A stretch of DNA of 64,000 nt from Ideonella sp. MAG2 (GTDB lineage: Bacteria; Pseudomonadota; Gammaproteobacteria; Burkholderiales; Burkholderiaceae_C). A program made the position numbers and the translations under genes. Below, piece by piece: positions 8,937-17,396 of the stretch (the first letter of the stretch is position 1; each line of letters begins with the position of its first letter). The stretch lies in contig PTEU01000001.1 in assembly GCA_004359425.1 (NCBI GenBank), positions 222,069 through 286,068 on the forward strand, read 5' to 3'. The notes below the pieces were generated by a model, which was not told the DNA's origin, did not search any database, and saw only the letters and a list, made by a program, of their open reading frames with translations.

Positions 8937-9358
8937 GTTGTTCCTCAGCGGATCGGTGCAGGCAGGGACGGCCGTTTTGACTCATGGACGCTGACAAATG
9001 CGAAGCCAGCGGCGCATTTAAGGCCGTTGGCTGTGGCGCGTCAGGCGCTGGAAGCTAGAGGGGAAGGCCAGGACTTTCCGCCAATGAAACTAGGGCATCA
9101 GCACTGAGTCTGGTGGCTGCCTCAGGTCGGTCGGTGTCATTCGACGGGCGCAATCATCAATGGCTACTGCACATCTGATACTCGCCGTTCGACCTATGGC
9201 GACCCTGATCCGTTACTGAATGATTGGTTCGGCGAGGGTCGACTGCGCGGAACCGACCCGAAAGCGACATTTGAAAACCTGCGCCCGTTGCCAAAATGTT
9301 GCTATTGCTGTCGACTTACTGCGTGTGGATACCGTCAACAACGTTCAGCGTTGGTTCC
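8937..9358. other. Intergenic region without recognised gene
   Basis: No frame with coding character was found on either strand. It separates the divergent side of the SOS promoter from the end of the giant DUF4365 gene. Around 9251-9282 there is a stretch (GAACCGACCCGAAAGCGACATT) of a kind that seems common in non-coding remnants of Burkholderiales genomes; this is recollection, not a search. Confidence 0.4.
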
Positions 9359-9904
9359 TCAGGCCTTTGCACTTTCGGCCGCTGCCGAGCGTTGGTGTTC
9401 AAAGTAGTTCGTCGCGAACAGGTCGCCGTCCGTCGTTCCTGGAACTAGGGCGGTGGCAATCTTTGATCGCAGATCCTCCGCAGCTTCGGCATTCGTGACG
9501 GCCAGTGATGCAACGCATTCCGCAACTCGCGCGATCGCCAGGTCATGCACGGACTGGTTCATGGCTCCACCGATCGTGATTTCGACGACAGTCTTGTAAA
9601 TGCTGATGAGCCTCGCGGCCGAGGCTCTGGGCAAGGCTCGAAGCGCTGAAGCAAGCGAAACCGCCAGTGGATCGATCCCAACCCCACTCACCTCAGGATC
9701 AAGCCTGATCCGGATGAGCCAGAAGCCCCAAAGCGCCGCAACGCTGTCGTCGTTGCTGCCGGGCTGCCCAAGGATCTCTACCAACAGTGAACTCATGTGT
9801 CGTATCAAGTTCTGCCCCCCTTTCCGGGGGAACCAGATGGCCCTTGACAGCTTTGCGAAGGGTTCGTGCATCTGGAAGGCATCCAGGCGCCCGGCTGCAT
9901 GCAT
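9359..9904 (-). pseudogene. Detached C-terminal part of the DUF4365-TPR-PIN-like protein
   Basis: This 181-residue frame begins inside repeat copy 1 and carries the natural end of the giant protein: FAKLSRAIWFPRKGG, a run of helices (LLVEILGQPGSNDDSVAALWGFWL), then IRIRLDPEVSGVGIDPLAVS and a helical tail. The first part is also encoded in copy 2, in a frame offset by one base from the 1202-residue frame. It has no convincing ribosome site, so it is probably not made alone. Removing one repeat unit and correcting one base near 10133-10135 (a CCC run on the plus strand) would join it to the main frame. Confidence 0.6.
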
Positions 9905-9909
9905 TCCCG
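9688..9909. repeat. 222-bp direct repeat, copy 1
   Basis: Identical by eye to 9915-10136, with a 5-bp spacer (AGTCG) between copies, giving a period of 227 bp. Because 227 is not a multiple of three, the duplication changes the reading frame of the giant gene it lies in. Confidence 0.95.
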
Positions 9910-9914
9910 AGTCG

Positions 9915-10136
9915 TCACCTCAGGATCAAGCCTGATCCGGATGAGCCAGAAGCCCCAAAGCGCCGCAACGCTGTCGTCGTTGCTGCCGGGCTGCCCAAGG
10001 ATCTCTACCAACAGTGAACTCATGTGTCGTATCAAGTTCTGCCCCCCTTTCCGGGGGAACCAGATGGCCCTTGACAGCTTTGCGAAGGGTTCGTGCATCT
10101 GGAAGGCATCCAGGCGCCCGGCTGCATGCATTCCCG
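9915..10136. repeat. 222-bp direct repeat, copy 2
   Basis: Second copy of the tandem block, adjoining the intact upstream portion of the giant DUF4365 gene at 10137. The boundary coincides with the point where the coding frame slips by one base. Confidence 0.95.
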
Positions 10137-13100
10137 TGGAGTGAGGCGATGAGATGCCTTCCAGAGACCGTTACTCCAACATTCCAGCCGACCAGTGTTG
10201 CTAGGTAGCCTGCTACCTCCTCAGGTCGGACCATGTCGGCGGCGTCTGCGAAGCTCAACAGATCAGGGGTCGAGATGGTGTCGACCTGTCCTGCGTCCGA
10301 GCGGATCCACGCACGCAGGTATGCGTCGTCCGTATAGACAGTCCAGCGATTGCTGCGGGCGAGCTTCACGTAGTCCTGCATGACAGCGTGTGGCTGCATG
10401 CCCTTCATCAAAATGGTGTCTACTGACGGCTGATCGATGCGATCAAGGTTGCGATTCACCCACTCAAGCAGTTTATTAGCGAGTCCCGCTGATGACGCGG
10501 ATGCGAGCAGTCCCCGCGACTGCTGGCTAAGGTAGTCGACCGTACGGCGGGGAATTGCGATCCGGGGGAACATAGACAGCGCAAGCTCAAGCAGACCGAG
10601 ATCGTGCAGAACGAATAGTGCTGTCAGATCCACCAGTGGAACTTCACGCAGTGACTGGTGGCGACTAGGAGGTTCGTCGAGGATGTTGCAGGTCAGATGG
10701 AATTGCTTGTCCTCACTGCTGGCTCTCTTCGAGTAGCTCCACAGAGTGAACGGGTCGGGGAAGTAGTGGAAAACAAACCCGGGACGCGCTATGAAGGGCA
10801 CTGGCAGTTCGCCATCACGGGCCTTCCGCTCACGATGGAGAAACTCTTTCATCCGCGCGCGTGAGTCCTGCCCCAATACGGAATCGAGCAAGTCGAATAC
10901 GGCGTCCGGCTGGGCGAGCGACTCGTCAGTAGCTAAGAATCGCCGGAATATGCTAGATCTCGGCCATTTCTCGCAAAACGCTTCCATTCGAGGTTGGAAC
11001 TCTGCCATCTGGGCAGCCGTTGGCGGAGACGCGCCCTGCACGGTGACAGCCATGAAGAGGTTGACGAACATCCCTTCCTCGACTTCGGAATCACGATCGG
11101 TCAGCTTGCCCATGGCAAGGGCCACTTCCCTGGCTTCGTCGCCCTGACCTTGCCGCAGCAGAATCAACGCCCGCAATCTCATCAACTCGATGCGTTCCTC
11201 ACGATCGCGCTCAAGTTCGAGTAGTTGCCCAATTGTCTGAAGCGCTGCAGATATCCGGCCCAGGCGCAGGCACAGGCCCAGGTAGTTGCGGAGTGTCGTT
11301 GACCTCCTGTGTCCGAGCGCGACGAAACGCTCAAGCGCACGCACGGCCTCGCCAGTGCGACCCTGCATCTCGGCTGCAATGGCGAGCCCCGACACAAAGC
11401 GCTCCTGGTCCCCATGATGGGAGATCGCCTCGCGCGCATCGGTCTCTGCCTCTTGCCACTCCTTCAACGTGATATGGGCTGCAATGAGTTGCGTCCACTC
11501 ATGCCCAGCAAGTGAGGTGTAGCGGCGAAGAGTCCGTGATAGCGAAATCGCCTCCCTGGCCTCACCAGGCTCGGAGACGTCAAGGTTAGAGAAGAGGTTG
11601 GCCGCGAGCATCCATGAGTCAGGGAACTCGTGGAGGCCCTGTCTGAGTTGAGTCCGCGCATCCTCCATCCTGCCTTCGGTGCTAGCCTCTGCAAAGCGCG
11701 CGAAGTACACGAACGGTCCCCAATCGCTATGCGCGGTCAGCATGGACAGCAGCGAGGCCTGGTCATCGAGCCTGGCAAGACGTGCAGCCGCAGCCGCTCC
11801 AGTGGCGTAAGCCATCGGTGTCTGTCTGCCGGGTGACTCTCCCAGCCGCTTGGCTTCAAGTGCGGCGGTCAGGCACTCTTCGTACCTGCGCGCCTTGAAC
11901 AGAGTACACGCGCGACGAGCCAGGGTTTCGTGCTCGGGCAGGAGGCGCGCGTTTGCCTCCAGTGCGAGCGCCGAATCATCTGTGGCGAAGCCAAGAAGTT
12001 CGACGGCTTCCTGAAGCTCGAGGTAAGCAGGTCTCGCAGACGCAGCCTCGCGCATCAGGCCGGTGATCTCGGACTGTCGTCCTACCGAGCATGCGCAGGC
12101 AACGGCAATGGGAGCGACAAGCTCAACGTTGAGAGGCCACCCCAATTGCTTGAGATCGGCAAGGCAACTGATCGAAAGGTCACAGGCCTCAGCAGCTGCA
12201 TTGCGATCGAGGCCAGGTGCGCCGTTGATCGGCAGTTCCTTCGCTTCGGAATCAACCTGCGCAGATGCCAATGCACGCTGCCAGCACGCCCTTGCAGCGA
12301 TAAGCGTAACGGCCACTCGATCCTGTGGTGACAGAGCAGGGTCTTTTCGTGTCGCCGAAGCAATGACTTGCACTTCCTGCCACTTCCCCAGCGAGGACAG
12401 CAGCACGAGCCGAGGGACGATCTGCTTCTCTGTGGAGATCCTTTGTATACAAGCTTCCGCTTCATGGAACTGCCGGATCGAAGCATGGACGCGAACTAGG
12501 AGTGACAGCCCATCGTCGGATGCGGCGATCGACAGAGACTGTGCAACATTGCGAATGGCGTTGACGTCGTCCACGTCGACCGCGTTAAGGAACCTCACCT
12601 CCTCCTTCGCGAGCAGATGCCGTTCCGCAGGATCAAGTGCATAGGCCTCATTAAAGCAACTCAGCGCGCGATCGCGCTGTTTCTGTTGCATCGCAACCTT
12701 ACCTTCAAGGCTGCGAAGGAGAGCCTCGGCTTGTCTAGTGATCGCGAATGCCGATCTGTCCATAGTCTCGAGAAACCGCTCCGCTAATTCCGTGTTGCCG
12801 GCTCTGATGTAACCCAGGCACTCAGCGTGGAGCATGTCTGCCTTCGCAGATCCAGTGGATGCATTCACGGCGGAAGCAGGCTCGTCATTGAGAACCGCCA
12901 GAAGCTGACGCAACTGGCCTTGACTGAGAGTCGCAAGCTGCTCAATAGATCTAGGGGGCCGCCTGTCATCTAGCGCCGTGGCCAGGAGGTCCTCGAGCTT
13001 TTCGGTCGCCCTGGCCATGCGAAGCCGGTCCTCCAGGTGCGCATTGATGTGCAAATCCGATGTGGGTGTCAGTAGATTCTCGACCGGCACGTGGATAGTG

Positions 13101-13534
13101 ACTTCCCCCTGTTCCGACATGTCAATCGCAAATCTGCTGCCGCGAATCCTCCGCAACTCGGTAGCCATCCAGGCCCAGTAGACCTTTGCGGATGAGTCGT
13201 CCAGCTTTCCGTTGTCCAGCAACTTGACAACGGCGACGACGAGGAGAACCTCGTCGTTCAGGCTTGCGTAGTAATTGAGGGTGGTCCTCTTGAGCGCGAT
13301 GCTCAGACGACTCTGGTCGGACGAATACTCAGGGGATTCAGTGCCCTTCAACTGGACCTTGAAGGCATATCTGACCTGGCCCTCAACGTCAACCTGCACC
13401 TGCGCGTCAATGCCAAAGTCGTTGTCACCATCGCTGAAATCGACGTTCCACGAAGCCGGCTGCGCGCGGCTCAGCGCTGCCTTCGCGGCATTGTTGACCT
13501 TGTGTTTGCGATCCGCTATCGGGAAATTGGCCAT
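9926..13534 (-). CDS. Giant DUF4365-TPR-PIN-like protein (C-terminus frameshifted)
   Basis: The 1202-residue frame starts at ATG 13534 behind a GAGGGAG site. Residues about 1-190 form a DUF4365-type PD-(D/E)XK nuclease-like domain: DFGIDAQVQV supplies the acidic residue and VQLKGTE the QxK motif. Residues ~250-950 are almost entirely paired helices of tetratricopeptide type. Residues ~965-1134 resemble a PIN domain: LVDLTALFVLHDLGLL with an early aspartate, then IPRRTVDYL, LARSNRWTVYTDD with paired acidic residues, and TPDLLS. From about residue 1134 the frame is wrong: it enters a 222-bp duplicated block one base out of phase and ends after 68 meaningless residues. The proper continuation lies at 9359-9904. 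The whole would be about 1315 residues. Two nuclease-like ends joined by a helical repeat scaffold suggest a defence or abortive-infection role; this is inference. Confidence 0.75.
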   Translation of the reverse strand: MANFPIADRKHKVNNAAKAALSRAQPASWNVDFSDGDNDFGIDAQVQVDVEGQVRYAFKVQLKGTESPEYSSDQSRLSIALKRTTLNYYASLNDEVLLVVAVVKLLDNGKLDDSSAKVYWAWMATELRRIRGSRFAIDMSEQGEVTIHVPVENLLTPTSDLHINAHLEDRLRMARATEKLEDLLATALDDRRPPRSIEQLATLSQGQLRQLLAVLNDEPASAVNASTGSAKADMLHAECLGYIRAGNTELAERFLETMDRSAFAITRQAEALLRSLEGKVAMQQKQRDRALSCFNEAYALDPAERHLLAKEEVRFLNAVDVDDVNAIRNVAQSLSIAASDDGLSLLVRVHASIRQFHEAEACIQRISTEKQIVPRLVLLSSLGKWQEVQVIASATRKDPALSPQDRVAVTLIAARACWQRALASAQVDSEAKELPINGAPGLDRNAAAEACDLSISCLADLKQLGWPLNVELVAPIAVACACSVGRQSEITGLMREAASARPAYLELQEAVELLGFATDDSALALEANARLLPEHETLARRACTLFKARRYEECLTAALEAKRLGESPGRQTPMAYATGAAAAARLARLDDQASLLSMLTAHSDWGPFVYFARFAEASTEGRMEDARTQLRQGLHEFPDSWMLAANLFSNLDVSEPGEAREAISLSRTLRRYTSLAGHEWTQLIAAHITLKEWQEAETDAREAISHHGDQERFVSGLAIAAEMQGRTGEAVRALERFVALGHRRSTTLRNYLGLCLRLGRISAALQTIGQLLELERDREERIELMRLRALILLRQGQGDEAREVALAMGKLTDRDSEVEEGMFVNLFMAVTVQGASPPTAAQMAEFQPRMEAFCEKWPRSSIFRRFLATDESLAQPDAVFDLLDSVLGQDSRARMKEFLHRERKARDGELPVPFIARPGFVFHYFPDPFTLWSYSKRASSEDKQFHLTCNILDEPPSRHQSLREVPLVDLTALFVLHDLGLLELALSMFPRIAIPRRTVDYLSQQSRGLLASASSAGLANKLLEWVNRNLDRIDQPSVDTILMKGMQPHAVMQDYVKLARSNRWTVYTDDAYLRAWIRSDAGQVDTISTPDLLSFADAADMVRPEEVAGYLATLVGWNVGVTVSGRHLIASLHGNACSRAPGCLPDARTLRKAVKGHLVPPERGAELDTTHEFTVGRDPWAARQQRRQRCGALGLLAHPDQA

Positions 13535-13944
13535 CTCTCCCTCGTTGCCTCCCTGCCCTAGAACCTGTGCACCTGTGGCATCACCCTGTTGCCCATTCTG
13601 CTATCGGACGTGGGAGAACTCCTCGGTTCCAAGGCAGGTCGTCCGCGCGAGAACTAGCGGCATCGAGACGGCCAAGCTCCAGGTGCTTTCATCCAAGTTC
13701 CACAGTTTCCCAAGCGCCCAAACATCACGCTCGGGTCAATTATGCAAGCTGCCAGAAGGCTGCCCGTCACCTTGGGCGGATCATGGCCGACAGCGGACGT
13801 TTCGGACCAGTTTCTCGAATGTTGGCAACCGCTGCAAATCAGTAGTCCAACAGCGCGACCTTTGTCCTCTTAGGCCTGCATGTGCCGTCATCGCTACGGA
13901 CAGTGTTCACTCAAAGCCCTCACAGCCTTCAACAGCAGCGCTGC
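13535..13944. other. Intergenic region upstream of the giant gene
   Basis: About 410 bp with no convincing coding frame. It should contain the promoter of the DUF4365 gene, reading leftward. At 13786-13808 there is a stretch (GGCCGACAGCGGACGTTTCGG) of the same general flavour as the one beyond the other end of the gene at about 9251-9282, perhaps decayed remnants flanking the insertion. Confidence 0.35.
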
Positions 13945-14249
13945 TCAAACCTGAATCGGCCCCCACCCCACCCCACTCTGCGCCGCCACCCAAGCCGTGG
14001 TCGCCCACGCCGCCACATTCACCGGCAAGGTCGCCGGGTCCACTTGTTCCAGGGTGTCGTTCTCGGTGTGGTGCACGTCAAAGTAGCGGGTGCCGTCTTG
14101 CGTCAGCTCCAGGCCGGGCCAGCCGTGTTTGCGCATCAAGAAGGCGGCGTCGGGGCCGGGGCTGCCTTGGCCAGCTTCGGTTTGGGGGCGGGCAATGCCC
14201 AGCGGGGCCAGCAGCTCGGCCAGGGTTTGGATGACGGGTAAGGCCTCTT
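13945..14249 (-). pseudogene. 3'-end fragment of an M28 peptidase gene
   Basis: This stretch translates to the last ~100 residues of an M28 peptidase, including PDAAFLMRKHGWPGLELTQD and VHHTENDTLEQVDPATLPVN, ending at a TGA. It matches the 3' end of the intact M28 gene at 15829-17271 over 296 bp without gaps and with roughly 20 mismatches. Everything upstream of this end is missing. It lies directly after darG. It is either a displaced gene end left by island insertion or the remnant of a second M28 paralogue. Confidence 0.85.
13954..14249. repeat. 296-bp direct repeat, copy A (partner 15838-16133)
   Basis: Gap-free match at a constant offset of 1884 bp, about 93% identical by eye count, in the same orientation. 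The pair brackets the Xre-DarG operon. Divergence shows the duplication is not recent and is not an assembly copy. Confidence 0.9.
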
Positions 14250-14266
14250 AGCCCCGCACCAGCCCT

Positions 14267-15343
14267 TCACTGCGCGGCTGCGGGAGCCTGGGTCAATCGT
14301 GCCAGAGCAATGCCCAGTGCCTTGTCGTCAAAGAGCTTGTCCTTGCGCTCAGCCGCACCCGCACCGCCGCGCCATTGCCGCAAGCCTTCACGCAATGCCG
14401 GCACCGTGGGTTCCACACCGTCACGCGCCAGCAGCCAGTCCACCGTGGCCAGCAGCTCCATACCAAAGGGCGACTCGAACCCGTCGATCAGGCGGGTCGT
14501 GGCTTCGAGTGCAGGCAAGTACGCCTTGGCTTCGCTCTTCAGGAAGGCCTGCACCAGCGTCTTGCGCGTGTCGTCGAACCAGATCACATCGAACGGGTCC
14601 GCATCGCTGATGCGCTTGTCGCTGTGCAGGTAGCTGCCGTCCAGGTTGTTCAGCAGATGGTCTAGGCGGTTGGCATAGGGCCCGTATTTGTGGGCCACGA
14701 ACTGCAGCTTCAGCGGGTTCTGCTCAGGGCTCACGCGCTCGATGGAGCGTTCCAGGAACCAGGCCAGCTTCTGGATCTCCAGCAGGCTGCATTCCATGCC
14801 TAGCACCCAATAGCGGCGCACCAGTTCAGCGATCAGCGCACGGGCGGGCGTCAGCTTCTCAACGCCCGTGCGCTTGGCCACGTTCTGGTACTGGCGTGTG
14901 GGTTCGTACACCAAGATGTCGATGTCCAGGTCGCCCAGCGCCGCTTCGACGTGCGGCCGCACTTGGGCCCAGTCCAGCCCACCATTGCCAGCACCTAGCG
15001 GCGGAATGGCTATGGACTTCACTTGCTCTTCAATCAGGAAGCGACGCAAGTCTTGCAGGCCTTCCACCACCCACTCCATACGGGAGGGGCTGCGCCAATG
15101 CTGCTTGGTGGGGAAGTTGACGATCCAGCGCGGCCCGCCCAACTCGTGAACCGGCGTGACGAACATCTTGCCCACCTGCACCTGTTTGGCCTTGCAAGCG
15201 GCGGCGTACAGGCGGTAGTTGTCGTCAAAACGCTCTTTGAACATCAGTGCGATGCCCTTGCCCATCACCCCCACAGTGTTGACGGTATTGACCAGCGCTT
15301 CGGCGCCGGACTCCAGCAGATTGCCTTCGGTGAATGTGATCAT
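14267..15343 (-). CDS. darG: DarG-type DNA ADP-ribosyl glycohydrolase (macro domain antitoxin), no DarT nearby
   Basis: A 358-residue protein from ATG 15343, preceded by GAGGA. Residues 1-155 are a macro domain of the DarG/TARG1 class: the start [20 protein letters not shown], then [19 protein letters not shown] lining the ADP-ribose site, and [13 protein letters not shown]. The C-terminal ~200 residues, with [16 protein letters not shown] and [17 protein letters not shown], are the second DarG region. DarG removes ADP-ribose from thymidine in DNA and neutralises the toxin DarT. darT normally lies immediately upstream; here that position is taken by a 75-residue HTH gene 25 bp away, and no DUF4433/DarT frame exists in the window. 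It is therefore an orphan antitoxin, or it serves a different partner. Confidence 0.88.
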   Translation of the reverse strand: MITFTEGNLLESGAEALVNTVNTVGVMGKGIALMFKERFDDNYRLYAAACKAKQVQVGKMFVTPVHELGGPRWIVNFPTKQHWRSPSRMEWVVEGLQDLRRFLIEEQVKSIAIPPLGAGNGGLDWAQVRPHVEAALGDLDIDILVYEPTRQYQNVAKRTGVEKLTPARALIAELVRRYWVLGMECSLLEIQKLAWFLERSIERVSPEQNPLKLQFVAHKYGPYANRLDHLLNNLDGSYLHSDKRISDADPFDVIWFDDTRKTLVQAFLKSEAKAYLPALEATTRLIDGFESPFGMELLATVDWLLARDGVEPTVPALREGLRQWRGGAGAAERKDKLFDDKALGIALARLTQAPAAAQ

Positions 15344-15368
15344 GGTGTGGTCCTCGGCAGCATGCAGG

Positions 15369-15596
15369 TCAGCCCCGATCGGCAACGTGTTCGGGCAAGT
15401 CGGACACGGGACAGCCGAAGTAGGTGCAGAGCTTGTCGACGATGTCCGTGCCCGTGCTGTAGCCCCGGTGATTCAGGATCTTGGACAGCGTCATACGGCT
15501 GACCCCAGAGGCTTCAGTCACCTCTTGAATGGTAATGCGCCGGGATTCCTGAAACTGCTTCTTCTCGATCTGCTCGGCGAGCTTGAAACGGATCAC
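15369..15596 (-). CDS. Xre/Cro-type helix-turn-helix regulator
   Basis: A 75-residue protein starting at GTG 15596 with GGAG six bases before it. It is nearly all one HTH domain: [23 protein letters not shown] with the recognition helix [10 protein letters not shown], then [17 protein letters not shown], the typical Cro/C1 ending. It sits 25 bp upstream of darG on the same strand, so the two form an operon. A 14-bp palindrome 30 bp upstream of its start is the likely autoregulatory operator. In place of the expected darT this is unusual; it may be a regulator kept after toxin loss. Confidence 0.85.
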   Translation of the reverse strand: MIRFKLAEQIEKKQFQESRRITIQEVTEASGVSRMTLSKILNHRGYSTGTDIVDKLCTYFGCPVSDLPEHVADRG

Positions 15597-15625
15597 GCGA
15601 TGCTCCAGAAGAGCGTTTGATAAGA

Positions 15626-15660
15626 AAAATGATCATTTTCGCGCGGGAGTTGTGCGGCAA
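15626..15660 (-). promoter_or_regulatory. Promoter with 14-bp palindromic operator for xre-darG
   Basis: AAAATGATCATTTT at 15626-15639 is a perfect palindrome. On the minus strand a candidate -35 TTGCCG (15655-15660) and -10 AATGAT (15632-15637) are spaced by 17 bp, so the -10 lies within the palindrome. Binding of the adjacent Xre protein would repress its own operon. The assignment is inferred from position and symmetry. Confidence 0.5.
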
Positions 15661-15828
15661 CGGAGAGTAGCCCAAGTGCTGATGTCTACGCGCTGCGATT
15701 GATGGTTTTGGCTATCAATCCGTGTGACTTAGTGGCTGCCGCTTCGCATGCGTGCAGGCCCAGGAATTCGAAATCGGTGCGGGCTTGTCCGTTCAGGAAG
15801 CAAATAAAGCCCATCAACACCACGCGCC

Positions 15829-17271
15829 CTAAACCGCAATCGGCCCCCACCCCACCGGAGATTGCGCCGCCACCCACGCCGTAGTCGCCCACGCCGCCAC
15901 ATTCACCGGCAAGGTCGCGGGGTCCACTTGTTCCAGGGTGTCGTTTTCGGTGTGGTGCCCGTCAAAGTAGCGCGTGCCGTCTTGCGTCAGCTCCAGGCCG
16001 GGCCAGCCGTATTTGCGCATCAAGAAGGCGGCGTCAGGGCCGGGGCTGCCTTGGTTGGCTTGGGTGTCTGGGCGGGCAATGCCCAGGGGGGCCAGCAGCT
16101 CGGCCAGGGTTTGGATGACGGGTAAGGCCTCTTCGCGCACGCGGCTGCGCAGGCGCCAGGGTTGGCCCGCGCCAAAGTCTGACTCACTCAACATTTGGTG
16201 TACTTCGCGGACGTGGGCTTCGCCATAGGCAAGGGCGCCGTCAAAGCCGTTTTCCTCGTTGGCAAACAGCACCACGCGCACGGTGCGGCGGGGCCGCTGG
16301 CCGCCTTGCAGCAGGGTCTTGGCGGCGGCCAGCACAATGCCCACACCGGCGCCGTCGTCCACTGCGCCTTGGCCCACGTCCCAAGAGTCGAGGTGGGCCG
16401 AGAGCATCACCACTTCTTGGGCCAAATCGGTGCCGGGGATTTCGCCCAGCACATTGTGCGAGGTCGCCTCCACATGACTGACGTTACGCATGTTCAGCCG
16501 CATGCGCAGCGGCTGGCCGTCGGGCTGCAGGCTGCGTTGGTGCAGGCGGGCGATCAGCTCGGCATCGGGCACGCTCACGGCCAGCGCCGGGATCATGGCC
16601 ACTTGTTGGTCATAGCGCATGGCGCCGGTGTGGGCCAGGCGGTCGCGGTCGGTGCCAATGGAGCGGATCACCACGGCCACCGCGCCCCGGCGTGCGGCTT
16701 CCACCGCGCCGCCAATGCGGGCCATCACGGCCAGGCCATAGCCGCTGCCGTCGCGGCTGCGGCTCATGCGCTGGTCCACAAACACGATGCGGCCTTTGGG
16801 GCGCTCGCTGTGGTCGGCCTTCAGCGCGGCCAGGTCGGGGTAATAGGCCACTTCGGCGTCCAGGCCTTCGGGTGCGGTGCTGATGCTGTTGCCCAGGGCC
16901 AGGGCCGTCAGCGGGTGGGGCACGGGGCTGCTCAGCATCACGTTCAAGGGGCCGCGTTGCCAGACCTTCATGCTCACGGGCTCGGCGCGCACCTGGCTTA
17001 AGCCTAAGCGTTGCATCTGCGCCTGGGCCCAGGCCACGGCGCGGGCGTCGGCGGGCGAGCCTGCGGGGCGGGCGCCGACCTCGGTCACCAAGGACTCGGT
17101 CAGGGCATAGGCCAGGCTGTCTTTCAGGCCCAGCTCGCGCAGGGCTTGGGCGTGGCGCAGGTCTTGGGGGCTGAGTGCGGCGCTGTTGAGGTGTTGAGCA
17201 GTGCTGAGCTGGGGCCGCAGGCCCAGGCCGCCCAGGCTGGCCAGCGCAAGATGACGACGGGTGATGCTCAT
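15829..17271 (-). CDS. Exported M28-family zinc peptidase
   Basis: A 480-residue protein. The N-terminus (SITRRHLALASLGGLGL) has a twin-arginine-like signal. A protease-associated insert lies in the middle (about residues 130-270), as in plasma glutamate carboxypeptidase relatives. The co-catalytic zinc site of M28 is intact: SAHLDSWDVGQGAVDDGAG supplies His and bridging Asp, and FANEENGFDG the Glu pair. Further ligands are in SDFGAG and HHTENDTLE. It should release N-terminal residues from peptides in the periplasm. It is divergent from an exported S9 peptidase, which may act on the same peptides. Its last 296 bp also exist as a diverged copy at 13954-14249. Confidence 0.9.
   Translation of the reverse strand: MSITRRHLALASLGGLGLRPQLSTAQHLNSAALSPQDLRHAQALRELGLKDSLAYALTESLVTEVGARPAGSPADARAVAWAQAQMQRLGLSQVRAEPVSMKVWQRGPLNVMLSSPVPHPLTALALGNSISTAPEGLDAEVAYYPDLAALKADHSERPKGRIVFVDQRMSRSRDGSGYGLAVMARIGGAVEAARRGAVAVVIRSIGTDRDRLAHTGAMRYDQQVAMIPALAVSVPDAELIARLHQRSLQPDGQPLRMRLNMRNVSHVEATSHNVLGEIPGTDLAQEVVMLSAHLDSWDVGQGAVDDGAGVGIVLAAAKTLLQGGQRPRRTVRVVLFANEENGFDGALAYGEAHVREVHQMLSESDFGAGQPWRLRSRVREEALPVIQTLAELLAPLGIARPDTQANQGSPGPDAAFLMRKYGWPGLELTQDGTRYFDGHHTENDTLEQVDPATLPVNVAAWATTAWVAAQSPVGWGPIAV
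15838..16133. repeat. 296-bp direct repeat, copy B (within intact M28 gene)
   Basis: Partner of 13954-14249. It begins 9 bp inside the M28 gene's stop and covers its last ~98 codons. Confidence 0.9.
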
Positions 17272-17396
17272 GGGGAAAGCCCTGGGTTTGAGTTGGGGGG
17301 ATGACGGTGTGCCTGGGCCACCATCGCGCGCGGGGCCAGAGGCCTAATGCTAATCTCGACCCAGGCTTGCAAGGTGTTGTACGCAGCCAGAACAAG

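Noticed and set aside
13275..14234. Long plus-strand open frame across the start of the giant gene and the M28 fragment
   Set aside because: It is antisense to two recognisable coding sequences and has no domain-like composition or ribosome site.
15597..15828. Possible darT in the gap upstream of the HTH gene
   Set aside because: Only 230 bp are available, too short for DarT (about 200 residues), and no NAD-binding ADP-ribosyltransferase pattern is visible in any frame.
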